Source of the DNA: DAHUYF01 sp035945115 | GTDB lineage: Bacteria; Pseudomonadota; Alphaproteobacteria; ATCC43930; CGMCC-115725 | Length of the DNA: 64,000 bases | Direction: 5' to 3' | Assembly (NCBI GenBank): GCA_035945115.1 | Contig: DASZAN010000113.1 | Span: forward strand, 15,508-79,507 | In this document: positions 35,141-43,576 of the stretch, one piece after another | Numbering within the stretch: position 1 is the first letter of the stretch | How the letters are laid out: each line of letters starts with the position of its first letter | The notes under the pieces: generated by a model | What the model was told of the DNA's origin: nothing | What the model saw: only the letters and a program-made list of their open reading frames with translations | Database searches by the model: none | Program-made: the position numbers and the translations under genes

Positions 35141-35304
35141 CGGAACCTCCTCACACGCTCGGGCATACGTGGTTCCACTCGCGCCCGAGAGACCAACCTA
35201 ACGTTACATATAGATACGCCCGGCCGCGGGAAAACATCCCCGTCGGGGAAGCAGAGCTCATCTGCAGGAGTGTCGCACCCGCGCGCGGGCGGGCGGCGTG
35301 GCCT

Positions 35305-35820
35305 TTATGCGGCCTCGACCCGGTGGGCGATCTTGAGCTCGGGCCGCTTGCTGAGCGTCTGGAACACCACGCAATAGCGTTCGGTCAGCTTGAGCAAGGT
35401 CTCGATCTGCTCGGCGCTCGCCGGGCAGTCGATGTCGAAGCGGAGGCGGATTTCGCGGAATCCCACCGGCACGTCCTTGACGATGCCGAGCGTGCCGCGG
35501 AAATCGAGATCGCCCTCCGCCGTCACCGTACCGCCCTTGAGCGGAAGGTCGAGCGCGGTCGCCACCGCCTTCATGGTGACGCCGGCGCAGGCGACGAGCG
35601 CCTCGAGCAGCATGTCGCCGGAGCAGAGGGAGAGACCATCGCCGCCGGTGGCGGGATGAAGACCAGCCTCGACCAGGGCGCGGCCGGTATCGACCTTGCA
35701 GGTGATGCTGTCGCCGCCGAGCGCACCTTTTGCCTTGAGCGTGATCGTCGCCTTTTCCGGCACCTCGCGATAGAGCGCCTTGAAGGGCGCCTGCATCTCT
35801 CTCAGCTCGTCGGCTTTCAT
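35305..35820 (-). CDS. OsmC family protein
   Basis: This 171-residue protein has the OsmC/Ohr fold. The two redox cysteines are in LEALVACAGVTMKA and LTERYCVVFQTL. These proteins detoxify organic hydroperoxides, although members of this sub-branch (with a long central strand GLSLCSGDMLLEALVA carrying an extra Cys) are less well studied. The ATG at 35820 follows GGAGCGAAGA; the longer reading starts at 35844. No OhrR-type regulator is next to it. Confidence 0.88.
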   Translation of the reverse strand: MKADELREMQAPFKALYREVPEKATITLKAKGALGGDSITCKVDTGRALVEAGLHPATGGDGLSLCSGDMLLEALVACAGVTMKAVATALDLPLKGGTVTAEGDLDFRGTLGIVKDVPVGFREIRLRFDIDCPASAEQIETLLKLTERYCVVFQTLSKRPELKIAHRVEAA

Positions 35821-35919
35821 TCTTCGCTCCCGCGCATTAACCATAAGCGAGCGGCGTTTCTTCGCACTCGCTAAGCATCGATCGAGGGCTTAGAATGCCG
35901 GGCCGCGCACTTTTCTTCG

Positions 35920-37161
35920 ATGGCCACCATGCAGGAAGAGTTCTATCGCATCAAGAGGCTGCCGCCTTACGTCTTCGCCGAGGTGAACGCGCTCAAGGCG
36001 CGGGCGCGCGCGGCCGGACGCGACGTGATCGATCTCGGCATGGGCAATCCCGACGGCGCCACGCCCGAGCACATCGTCAAGAAGCTGATCGAGGCGGTGC
36101 AGAATCCGCGGAGCCACGGCTACTCCGTCTCGCGCGGCATCGCCGGCTTGCGCCGCGCCTATGCCGCCTATTACGCGCGCCGCTTCGGCGTCGAGCTCGA
36201 TCCGGACAGCGAGATCATCACCACGCTCGGCTCCAAGGAAGGGCTCGCCAACCTCGCGCAGGCGATCACCGCGCCGGGCGACATCGTCCTCGTGCCCAAT
36301 CCCTGCTATCCCATCCACGCCTTCGGCTTCATCATGGCGGACGCGTCGATCCGGCACGTGCCGCTCGGGCCCGACGTCGACTTCATGCGCGAGCTCAAGA
36401 AGGCGGTGGCGCACAACGTGCCGCCGCCGATCGCCATCGTGCTCAACTTCCCCGCCAACCCGACGGCGCAGGTCGTGAACCTCGACTTCTACGCCGAGGT
36501 GATAGATTTCTGCCGGCATCACAAGATTTACGTCCTCTCGGACGTGGCTTACGCCGAGATCTACTTCGATGGCGTGCCGCCGCCTTCGGTGCTGCAGGTG
36601 CCGGGCGCGCGCGAGATCGCCGTCGAATTCTCGTCGCTCAGCAAGACCTATTCGATGGCCGGCTGGCGGATCGGCTTTGCCGTCGGCAACAAGCGGCTCA
36701 TCGCCGCCTTGTCCCGGGTCAAATCCTATCTCGATTACGGCGCCTTCACGCCGGTGCAGGTGGCGGCGACGGCGGCGCTCAATGGCCCGCAAGAGTGCAT
36801 CGCCGAGATCCGCGAACGCTACAAGGCGCGGCGCGACGTGCTGGTCGAGGGCTTGCGCCAGGCCGGCTGGGAGGTGCCGAGCCCGCCCGCCACCATGTTC
36901 GCTTGGGCGCCCCTGCCGCCCCGCTTCAAGGAGATGGGGAGCCTCGCTTTCTCGAAGCTGTTGCTCGAGGAGGCGAACGTGGCGGTGTCGCCGGGGGTAG
37001 GCTTCGGCGAATATGGCGAAGGCTTCGTCCGCATCGCCCTTGTCGAGAACCGCCATCGCCTTCGCCAAGCGACGCGCAACATCAAGCAATTCTTGGGCGG
37101 CCGGCCGCTCGCCGGCGCCAAGCTGCGCGAACGCGCCGTGGCGGCGCCGGCGGCGGAGTGA
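35920..37161 (+). CDS. Class I/II aminotransferase (DapL/AlaT-like)
   Basis: This 413-residue PLP enzyme has the fold-type I core. The PLP lysine is K242 in SLSKTYSMAGWRIGF, and PNPCYPIHAF with FPANPT further supports the family. The opening EEFYRIKRLPPYVFAEVN and VIDLGMGNPD are typical of the alanine/LL-diaminopimelate aminotransferase-like group. Such enzymes make alanine from pyruvate or act in lysine synthesis; the substrate is not fixed. The ATG at 35920 has no strong ribosome-binding site, and an ATG at 35929 is possible. The next gene, a methyltransferase, starts 69 bases later. Confidence 0.9.
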   Translation: MATMQEEFYRIKRLPPYVFAEVNALKARARAAGRDVIDLGMGNPDGATPEHIVKKLIEAVQNPRSHGYSVSRGIAGLRRAYAAYYARRFGVELDPDSEIITTLGSKEGLANLAQAITAPGDIVLVPNPCYPIHAFGFIMADASIRHVPLGPDVDFMRELKKAVAHNVPPPIAIVLNFPANPTAQVVNLDFYAEVIDFCRHHKIYVLSDVAYAEIYFDGVPPPSVLQVPGAREIAVEFSSLSKTYSMAGWRIGFAVGNKRLIAALSRVKSYLDYGAFTPVQVAATAALNGPQECIAEIRERYKARRDVLVEGLRQAGWEVPSPPATMFAWAPLPPRFKEMGSLAFSKLLLEEANVAVSPGVGFGEYGEGFVRIALVENRHRLRQATRNIKQFLGGRPLAGAKLRERAVAAPAAE

Positions 37162-37230
37162 CGCGATCTTGACCACGCCTGCCGCCGTTGCAGCGCTGGC
37201 CCGGGCCGGTGAGGCACGGCAAGGGCGATA

Positions 37231-38187
37231 ATGGCCGACCGGACCGAAAGCGCCGCGCCTCCCTCGTTCTTTGCCCGCATCCTCGCGCGCTTGCGCGGCG
37301 AGCAGCCAGCGTCATCGCCCGACAGCGCGGCACCGGTCGCGGCGCCACCGGGCGCGAAGGCGACCGCGCCGCGGCGCGCGGGCGAGCCGCAAGCGCCGCT
37401 CGATCCGCTCACCGTCCGGCAATGGCTGTGGGGACCGGGCTTCATCGTTCCCGGCACGGCCGAGTACGTGCTCGGCCTGGTGAAGCCGTTCGCCGCCAAC
37501 CCTGCGATGAGCATCCTCGACATCGCCGCCGGGCTCGGTGGGCCGGCGCGCGTCATCGCCGATGCCTTCGGCACTTACATCACCGGGCTCGAGCGCGATC
37601 CCGAAACGGCCGGGCGCGGCATGGCCATGTCAGTGGCGGCCGGCAAGCAGAAGCACGCCGCTATCAATGTGATGAATCCCGAGACGCTCGAGCTCAAAGC
37701 CGGCGCCTTCGACTGCATTTTCGGCCGCGGCGCCACTTACGCCGTGCAGGACAAAGAGCGCTTCATGCGCGTCCTCATCATGGGCCTGAAGCCGCGCGGC
37801 CAGTTGCTCTTGACCGACCACGTCGTCGACCCCGCGCTCGCGCAGCGCCCGGAGCTTGCCGCTTGGCGGGCGCTCGAGCCGTTCCCGCCGGCGCTCTGGA
37901 ACGTTCAACAATATACCGACTGTTTCAAGAGCCTCGGCTTCGACGTGCGGATCAGCGAGGACATCACGACCCAGTACAAGGCGCAGATCGTGCTCGGCTG
38001 GGACAACCTGCTGCAGAGCGTCGACATCCGCAAATTGCCGCGGGCGCATCAGCTCACGGTGCTCGACGAGGCCGAGCGCTGGGTCAAGACCATCATCGCA
38101 CTCGACAGCGGCGCCCTCAAGGTCTACCGCTTCTACGCGCTCGCGGGATCGGCGCGCCCGCCGGCCGCCGCGAAGAAGAAGAAGTAG
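37231..38187 (+). CDS. SAM-dependent methyltransferase
   Basis: This 318-residue enzyme has a disordered Pro/Ala-rich N-terminal part (about 1-58) and a class I methyltransferase domain. Motif I is SILDIAAGLGGPAR (94-107), which carries the GGPAR variant seen in small-molecule methyltransferases such as sarcosine or phosphoethanolamine types. FDCIFGRGATYAVQDK and QLLLTDHVVDP are further family strands. A Lys-rich tail (AAAKKKK) ends the protein. The substrate is unknown. It follows the aminotransferase gene with a 69-base gap and may be co-transcribed. Confidence 0.85.
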   Translation: MADRTESAAPPSFFARILARLRGEQPASSPDSAAPVAAPPGAKATAPRRAGEPQAPLDPLTVRQWLWGPGFIVPGTAEYVLGLVKPFAANPAMSILDIAAGLGGPARVIADAFGTYITGLERDPETAGRGMAMSVAAGKQKHAAINVMNPETLELKAGAFDCIFGRGATYAVQDKERFMRVLIMGLKPRGQLLLTDHVVDPALAQRPELAAWRALEPFPPALWNVQQYTDCFKSLGFDVRISEDITTQYKAQIVLGWDNLLQSVDIRKLPRAHQLTVLDEAERWVKTIIALDSGALKVYRFYALAGSARPPAAAKKKK

Positions 38188-38202
38188 CGCCGCCTCGGCG
38201 CC

Positions 38203-39903
38203 TCAACTCGCCTTGAGGGCGGTGAGGAAGCGGCCGACTTCGGCGCGGAGCGCGTCCGATTGCTGCGCCAACTCCCGCGCCGCCTCGAGCACGTTGTGCG
38301 CGGCGCCGCCGGTCTCGGTCGCCGCCGCGTTGACGCCGCCGATATTGGTCGAGACCTCGCCCGTGCGGGTCGCCGCCTCTTGGACGTTCCGCGCGATCTC
38401 GCGCGCCGCGGCGGATTGCTGGTCGATCGCGCTCGAGATGCCGGTGGCGATCCGGCTGATGTCGTTGATGGTGCCGCCGATCGTCTCGATCGCGGCGACG
38501 GTGTCGCCGGTCGCCTGCCGCATGCTCGCCACCTGCGCCGCGATCTCTTCGGTCGCTTTCGCGGTCTGATTGGCGAGCGACTTCACCTCGGAGGCCACGA
38601 CCGCGAAGCCCTTCCCCGCCTCGCCGGCGCGCGCCGCCTCGATCGTCGCGTTGAGCGCCAGCAAGTTGGTCTGGCTCGCAATGTCGTTGATGAGCGTCAC
38701 CACCTCGCCGATCCGCTGCGTCGCCGCCGCGAGGCTCTGGACGGCGCCGTTGGTCCGCTCGGCGTCGCCCACCGCCTTCTCGGCAATGCGCGTCGACTGC
38801 TCGATTTGCCGTCCCACCTCGTCGATTGTCGCTGCGAGCTCTTCGGCGGCGCTGGCCACGGTGTGCACATTGGTGGCCGCCTGATCGGCGGCGCTCGAAA
38901 CGGTGTTGGCGCGGCGGCTCGTCTCCTCGGCGGTCGCCGCCATCGTCCCGGCGGTTGCCTGCATCTCGCTCGCCGCGGCCGACACCGTCGCAAGCGCGCG
39001 CGTCGCTGCGCCGTCGAACTGGGCGGCGAGCATCGCCACCTCCTCGACGCGGCGCTGCTGATCCAAGCGCTGGTGCTCGCGTTCGGCGGTGAGCGCCGCC
39101 GCTTCGATCGCCGTCTCCTTGAAGATCTGAACCCGGCGCGCCATGGCGCCGATCTCGTCGCGGCGGTCGCGCCCCGGCACCTCGACGGCGGTATCGCCCG
39201 CCGCGAGCGCGCGCATCGTCTGGGTGAGCGCGAACACCGGCCGGGTCGTCATGCGCGAGACGCCGACGCTCACCCCGGCCGACACCAGCACGGCGCAGGC
39301 GAGGACGATGAGAAAGGCAAGCCGCGCCCGGTCCATGCCGGAAACCATCTCGCTCGCGACATTCGAGCGCTCGCGCTGGAGCTCTCCGGCAAATTCCTGC
39401 AAGAGACCGCGCAGCTTTTGAAATTGCGTCTCGGCATCGCCCATCAGCATGGCGCCGTAGCTGGAGTCGGTCTTCGCCATATCCGCGACGGAGAGCGCGC
39501 CCGACTTATAGCTGGCGAAGGTCTTGTCGATGGCGGCGAAGCGGTCGCGCGCGCTCGCATCGAGCGTCGCATCGAGGGCCCGCAGCAGCGCCTCGACCTC
39601 TTTCATCTGCTGCACCAAGGCGGCGGCCATGTCGTCCCGCCGCTTCTGGTCCGTCTCGTTCGCCACCACCGACATGAGATGATAGAGGTTGGCGTGGAAC
39701 GAGGTGGCGGCATCCGTCACCGCCATGGCGTGGCGCAGCCGCTCAAAGACGACGGTATCAAGGCGGCCAATGGCGGCGCGCTGCGTGGCGAACTGGCCGA
39801 ACGTCATCCAGGCCAAGACCAGCATCGCCGCCAGCATCACGGCGGGAGCGATGATCATCTTGGCCCAGAGCGGCAGATCGTTGATGCGTGCCACGAAGCG
39901 CAT
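38203..39903 (-). CDS. Methyl-accepting chemotaxis protein
   Basis: This 566-residue receptor has TM1 (about 13-34), a helical periplasmic domain (about 35-193) of four-helix-bundle type, TM2 (about 194-216), a HAMP domain (217-270) and a cytoplasmic signalling domain. The conserved hairpin tip is seen as INDIASQTNLLALNATIEAARAGEAG. It lacks a C-terminal pentapeptide for CheR. Upstream by 59 bases lies a gene for an exported single-cache protein on the same strand, so the two are likely an operon and the cache protein may present ligand. The ATG at 39903 has no better alternative. Confidence 0.93.
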   Translation of the reverse strand: MRFVARINDLPLWAKMIIAPAVMLAAMLVLAWMTFGQFATQRAAIGRLDTVVFERLRHAMAVTDAATSFHANLYHLMSVVANETDQKRRDDMAAALVQQMKEVEALLRALDATLDASARDRFAAIDKTFASYKSGALSVADMAKTDSSYGAMLMGDAETQFQKLRGLLQEFAGELQRERSNVASEMVSGMDRARLAFLIVLACAVLVSAGVSVGVSRMTTRPVFALTQTMRALAAGDTAVEVPGRDRRDEIGAMARRVQIFKETAIEAAALTAEREHQRLDQQRRVEEVAMLAAQFDGAATRALATVSAAASEMQATAGTMAATAEETSRRANTVSSAADQAATNVHTVASAAEELAATIDEVGRQIEQSTRIAEKAVGDAERTNGAVQSLAAATQRIGEVVTLINDIASQTNLLALNATIEAARAGEAGKGFAVVASEVKSLANQTAKATEEIAAQVASMRQATGDTVAAIETIGGTINDISRIATGISSAIDQQSAAAREIARNVQEAATRTGEVSTNIGGVNAAATETGGAAHNVLEAARELAQQSDALRAEVGRFLTALKAS

Positions 39904-39962
39904 CGGCGCTCACGTCGAGGCGCAGCGCACCGGCCGCGCCTGGCGGCCGGTGGCTCCCGGCC

Positions 39963-40418
39963 TCAACCCTTGTAGTAGCCGTCGCCGCACACGACGTCGC
40001 CGGTGCGGATCACATAGGCGGATTTCGCCTCGATCTTCTTGCTCATGGGGTTGGGCCATTTGAAGCTGACCCAGCCCTCCCCCTGACCGAAGCCGGTGTC
40101 GACGATCATGGCGTTGGGCTCGTTCCCGTCGGGGTCCTTGACGTGCAGCAGGTTCTTGCCGACGAAGCTCGGGTTGCCGCCGTGCGCTTTGTTGTTGCCG
40201 TCATGGTCGTAGCAGAAGACGTAGAGCTCACCGTTGACGAAGCCGCCGTCGGGCCGGCTGAAATCGGCAAACGCCTTCTCCGCGCCCACCTCTTTGATGT
40301 AGGCGGCCGCTTTCTGCGACATGGTCTTGGCCTCATCGGGGGTTGCCGCCTGAGCCGCGAGCGGCGCCGCGACGGCAAAGCAGAGCAGCGCGCCCATACC
40401 CGTCCGGCTAGTGTTCAT
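39963..40418 (-). CDS. Secreted single-cache-domain protein
   Basis: This 151-residue protein has a signal peptide (about 1-25, ending AAQAATP) and one small cache-type (SCache) domain: AAAYIKEVGAEKAFADFS, ELYVFCYDHDGNNKAHGG, LLHVKDPDGNEPNAMIVD, EGWVSFKWPNP, and the end strand AYVIRTGDVVCGDGYYKG. Two cysteines (C69 and C144) may form a disulfide. Cache domains are normally fused to receptors, but here the domain is a free periplasmic protein just upstream of a chemoreceptor gene on the same strand. A ligand-presenting partner role is inferred. Confidence 0.85.
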   Translation of the reverse strand: MNTSRTGMGALLCFAVAAPLAAQAATPDEAKTMSQKAAAYIKEVGAEKAFADFSRPDGGFVNGELYVFCYDHDGNNKAHGGNPSFVGKNLLHVKDPDGNEPNAMIVDTGFGQGEGWVSFKWPNPMSKKIEAKSAYVIRTGDVVCGDGYYKG

Positions 40419-40550
40419 GACGGCTAACCTCTAGAAATGATTACGTTGGTGGAAAGATTAGTCGAGGCCTCTTAATAAAGGTCTAAGTAATCGCGAGGGC
40501 GACGCGAACTCGGCGCAAAGGCGCCGGCGGCGGCGCGGTGCGCCGAGCGG

Positions 40551-40579
40551 TTGACAGCACGCGGCCGGTTCATTATGGT
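40551..40579 (+). promoter_or_regulatory. Promoter of rpmJ
   Basis: TTGACA (40551-40556), a 17-base spacer and TATGGT (40574-40579) form a good sigma-70 promoter. Transcription would start near 40586, giving a leader of about 20 bases before rpmJ. Confidence 0.75.
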
Positions 40580-40608
40580 CCGCGCCTTCGCTCGGCCAGG
40601 GTTCCAAG

Positions 40609-40734
40609 ATGAAGATCGCCAATTCGCTCAAGTCGCTGAAGAAGCGCGACAAGAACTGCCGCATCGTGCGCCGCAAGGGGCGCGTCTACGTGATCAACAA
40701 GAGCAATCCCCGCTTCAAGGCGCGCCAGGGCTAA
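40609..40734 (+). CDS. rpmJ: Ribosomal protein L36 (bL36)
   Basis: This 41-residue protein of the large ribosomal subunit reads MKIANSLKSLKKRDKNC and ends NKSNPRFKARQG. It is the zinc-free alphaproteobacterial form: only one cysteine (C17) remains of the C+ form's set. It is a single-gene unit between its own promoter and a strong terminator. The gene was located by reading the sequence directly. Confidence 0.96.
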   Translation: MKIANSLKSLKKRDKNCRIVRRKGRVYVINKSNPRFKARQG

Positions 40735-40766
40735 GGCCCCGCCGAACCGATCGTCTGCCGACGACG

Positions 40767-40793
40767 CCGCGCCCTTCGGGGCGCGGTTTTTTT
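40767..40793 (+). terminator. Rho-independent terminator of rpmJ
   Basis: An 8-bp GC stem CCGCGCCC / GGGCGCGG with a TTCG tetraloop is followed by seven T residues. It lies 32 bases after the rpmJ stop. Confidence 0.92.
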
Positions 40794-40877
40794 GTTGGTC
40801 TCTGCCGATAGCGGCTCTACATAGCGCCTAGGAAAAGGGCGCGAGCAGCGCCGCCGGGGATTTCGGGAGGTCCCGCC

Positions 40878-42365
40878 ATGCGCATGCCGACACCGGATGC
40901 CGACGTCATCGCGCGCCGCGCCGAGATCGCGGCGGCGCTCCGCGTCATCGTGCCCGGCGAGGGCGTGATCCTCGCCGAGGATGAGCGCCGCGCCTATGAA
41001 AGCGACGGGCTCACCGCCTATCGCCAGCCGCCGCTCCTCGCCGTGCTGCCCTCCAATACCGAGCAGGTCTCGCGCGTGCTCCGCTTCTGCGCCGAGCACG
41101 GCGTCAAGGTGGTGCCGCGCGGCGCCGGCACGTCGCTTTCGGGGGGCGCGCTCCCCTTGGCCGACGGCATCATTCTCGGCATGGGCAAGTTCAACCGCGT
41201 GCTCGAGATCGATTTCGCCAATCGCTGCGCCGTCGTGCAGCCGGGCGTCACCAATCTCGGCATCACGCTTGCCGTGCAGCATGAGGGCTTCTTCTATGCC
41301 CCCGATCCCTCGAGCCAGATCGCCTGCACCATCGGCGGCAACGTCGCCGAGAATTCGGGCGGCGTCCATTGCCTCAAATACGGGCTCACCACCAACAATG
41401 TGCTCGGCATCGAGATGGTACTGATGAATGGCGAGGTGGTGCGGCTGGGCGGCAAGCATCTCGACGCCGAAGGCTACGATTTGCTCGGCGTGATGACCGG
41501 CTCGGAGGGGCTCTTGGGTGTCGTCACCGAAGTGACCGTCCGCATCTTGAAGAAGCCCACCACGGCGCGTGCCTTGCTGGTCGGCTTTCCCAGCAACGAG
41601 AGCGCGGGTGAGTGCGTCGCCGCCGTCATCGCCGCCGGCATCATTCCGGGCGGCATGGAGATGATGGACAAGCCCGCCATCCACGCCGCCGAGGACTTCG
41701 TCCATGTCGGCTATCCGCGCGACGTCGAGGCGCTTCTCATCGTCGAGCTCGACGGCCCGCCCGCGGAGGTCGAGCATCTCATCAAACGTGTCGAAGAGAT
41801 CGCGAGGGCCAAGGGCGCGGTGTCGCTGCGCATCTCCAACAGCGAGGAAGAACGGCTCGCCTTCTGGGCCGGCCGCAAGGCGGCTTTTCCCGCGGTGGGA
41901 CGCATCTCGCCCGATTATTACTGCGTCGACGGCACGATTCCGAGGAAGCGCCTCCCCGAGGTGCTCGCCCATATGCGCGAACTTTCTAAAAAGCACGGGC
42001 TCCGCGTCGCGAATGTCTTTCACGCCGGCGATGGCAATCTCCACCCGCTCATCCTTTACGACGCCAACAAGGCGGGCGAGCTCGAGCGTGCCGAGGAATT
42101 CGGCGCCGACATTCTCCGCTTCTGTGTCGCGGTGGGCGGCGTGCTGACGGGCGAGCACGGCGTCGGGGTCGAGAAGCGCGACCTGATGCCGACCATGTTC
42201 AACGAGATCGACCTCAATCAGCAGCAGCGATTGAAATGCGCCTTCGACCCGGGCGGCCTGCTCAATCCCGGCAAGGTCTTTCCGCAGCTCCATCGCTGCG
42301 CCGAGCTCGGCCGCATGCACATCCACCGCGGCCAAGTGGCCTTTCCGGATTTGCCGCGGTTCTGA
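40878..42365 (+). CDS. glcD: Glycolate oxidase subunit GlcD
   Basis: This 495-residue FAD protein is the catalytic subunit of glycolate oxidase. It has the PCMH-type FAD domain (GAGTSLSGGALPLADGIIL, DPSSQIACTIGGNVAENSGG) and the FAD-linked oxidase C-terminal domain, with VANVFHAGDGNLHPLI and LTGEHGVGVEKR near the end. It oxidises glycolate to glyoxylate with the GlcE and GlcF proteins encoded right downstream. The ATG follows GGGAGGTCCCGCC. Gene order glcD-glcE-glcF with gaps of 10 and 7 bases indicates one operon. Confidence 0.96.
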   Translation: MRMPTPDADVIARRAEIAAALRVIVPGEGVILAEDERRAYESDGLTAYRQPPLLAVLPSNTEQVSRVLRFCAEHGVKVVPRGAGTSLSGGALPLADGIILGMGKFNRVLEIDFANRCAVVQPGVTNLGITLAVQHEGFFYAPDPSSQIACTIGGNVAENSGGVHCLKYGLTTNNVLGIEMVLMNGEVVRLGGKHLDAEGYDLLGVMTGSEGLLGVVTEVTVRILKKPTTARALLVGFPSNESAGECVAAVIAAGIIPGGMEMMDKPAIHAAEDFVHVGYPRDVEALLIVELDGPPAEVEHLIKRVEEIARAKGAVSLRISNSEEERLAFWAGRKAAFPAVGRISPDYYCVDGTIPRKRLPEVLAHMRELSKKHGLRVANVFHAGDGNLHPLILYDANKAGELERAEEFGADILRFCVAVGGVLTGEHGVGVEKRDLMPTMFNEIDLNQQQRLKCAFDPGGLLNPGKVFPQLHRCAELGRMHIHRGQVAFPDLPRF

Positions 42366-42375
42366 CTCGCCGCGC

Positions 42376-43569
42376 ATGACCACCTTCCGCCCCAGCGACG
42401 AGCGCGAGCTCTCTGACATCGTCGCCGCGGCGCTCGCGCGCGAGGAGCCGCTCGAGATCGTCGCCGGCGGGAGCAAGCGCGGTCTCGGTCGGCCGCTCCA
42501 GCTGCCGCACACGCTCGACATGTCGGCCTTCTCCGGCATCCGCAGCTATGAGCCCGAGGAGCTCGTCCTCACGGCGGGTGCGGCGACGTCGATGCGGATC
42601 ATCGAGGCGGCACTCGCCGAGCGCGGCCAGATGCTCGCTTTCGAGCCGCCAGATTGGCGGCGCTTGCTCGGCAGCGGCGCGGCCGAGCCGACGCTCGGCG
42701 GGGTCACCGCCTGCAACCTCTCCGGTCCCCGCCGCATCAAGGCGGGAGCGGCGCGCGATCACCTCTTGGGCTTTCACGCCGTGAGTGGCCGCGCCGAAGC
42801 CTTCAAGGCGGGCGGCCGCGTCGTCAAGAACGTGACGGGCTACGATCTCCCGAAGCTGATGGCCGGCTCTTACGGCACCCTCGCGGCGCTCACGGAAGTG
42901 ACCTTCAAGGTCCTGCCGCGGCCGGAAGCGGAGCGGAGCCTGGTGGTCGCCGGGCTCGACGATGCGGCGGCGACGCGCGCCATGGCGGCGGCGCTCAACA
43001 GCCCGCACGAGGTGAGCGGCGCCGCGCATTTGCCGCGGGGCGCCGACGGCGCCGATCGCCCCCTCACCGTGCTGCGCCTTGAAGGACCGGCGCCGTCGGT
43101 TGCCGCGCGCGCAGCCGCGCTCGCGCAAGAGCTCGGCTCGTTCGGCACGATCGACGAGGCGCGCGAGGGCGCCTCACGCGAGCTCTGGCAGGCAGTCGGC
43201 GAGGTCGTTCCGCTGGCGCACGACGCGCAACGTACGCTCTGGCGCCTCTCGGTGGCGCCGAACGCGGGCGCTCCGCTCGCGGCGGAGCTTGCGCGCCGGC
43301 TCGATCACCGCCACTTCTTCGATTGGGGCGGCGGCTTGCTTTGGCTCGCGGTGAGGGGTGGCGACGATGGCGGTGCCGCCATCATTCGCGCGGCAATTGC
43401 CAGGCTTGGCGGGCACGCGACGCTCATCCGCGGCGCGGACGCGCTGCGCGCCGCCGTGCCCGTGTTTCAGCCGCAAGCACCCGCCCTTGCTGCGTTGAGC
43501 CGCCGCGTCAAGGAAGGCTTCGATCCCCGACGCATCCTCAATCGCGGCCGCATCTACGCCGATCTCTGA
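42376..43569 (+). CDS. glcE: Glycolate oxidase FAD-binding subunit GlcE
   Basis: This 397-residue subunit has a PCMH-type FAD domain that opens FRPSDERELSDIVAAALAREEPLEIV and includes GGSKRGLGRP, TLGGVTACNLSGPRRI and GGRVVKNVTGYDLPKLMAGS. It lacks the large C-terminal oxidase domain of GlcD but has a smaller one with DWGGGLLWLAV and an end of RRVKEGFDPRRILNRGR. It binds FAD in the GlcDEF complex at the inner face of the membrane. It lies between glcD and glcF. Confidence 0.95.
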   Translation: MTTFRPSDERELSDIVAAALAREEPLEIVAGGSKRGLGRPLQLPHTLDMSAFSGIRSYEPEELVLTAGAATSMRIIEAALAERGQMLAFEPPDWRRLLGSGAAEPTLGGVTACNLSGPRRIKAGAARDHLLGFHAVSGRAEAFKAGGRVVKNVTGYDLPKLMAGSYGTLAALTEVTFKVLPRPEAERSLVVAGLDDAAATRAMAAALNSPHEVSGAAHLPRGADGADRPLTVLRLEGPAPSVAARAAALAQELGSFGTIDEAREGASRELWQAVGEVVPLAHDAQRTLWRLSVAPNAGAPLAAELARRLDHRHFFDWGGGLLWLAVRGGDDGGAAIIRAAIARLGGHATLIRGADALRAAVPVFQPQAPALAALSRRVKEGFDPRRILNRGRIYADL

Positions 43570-43576
43570 ACCGCTC

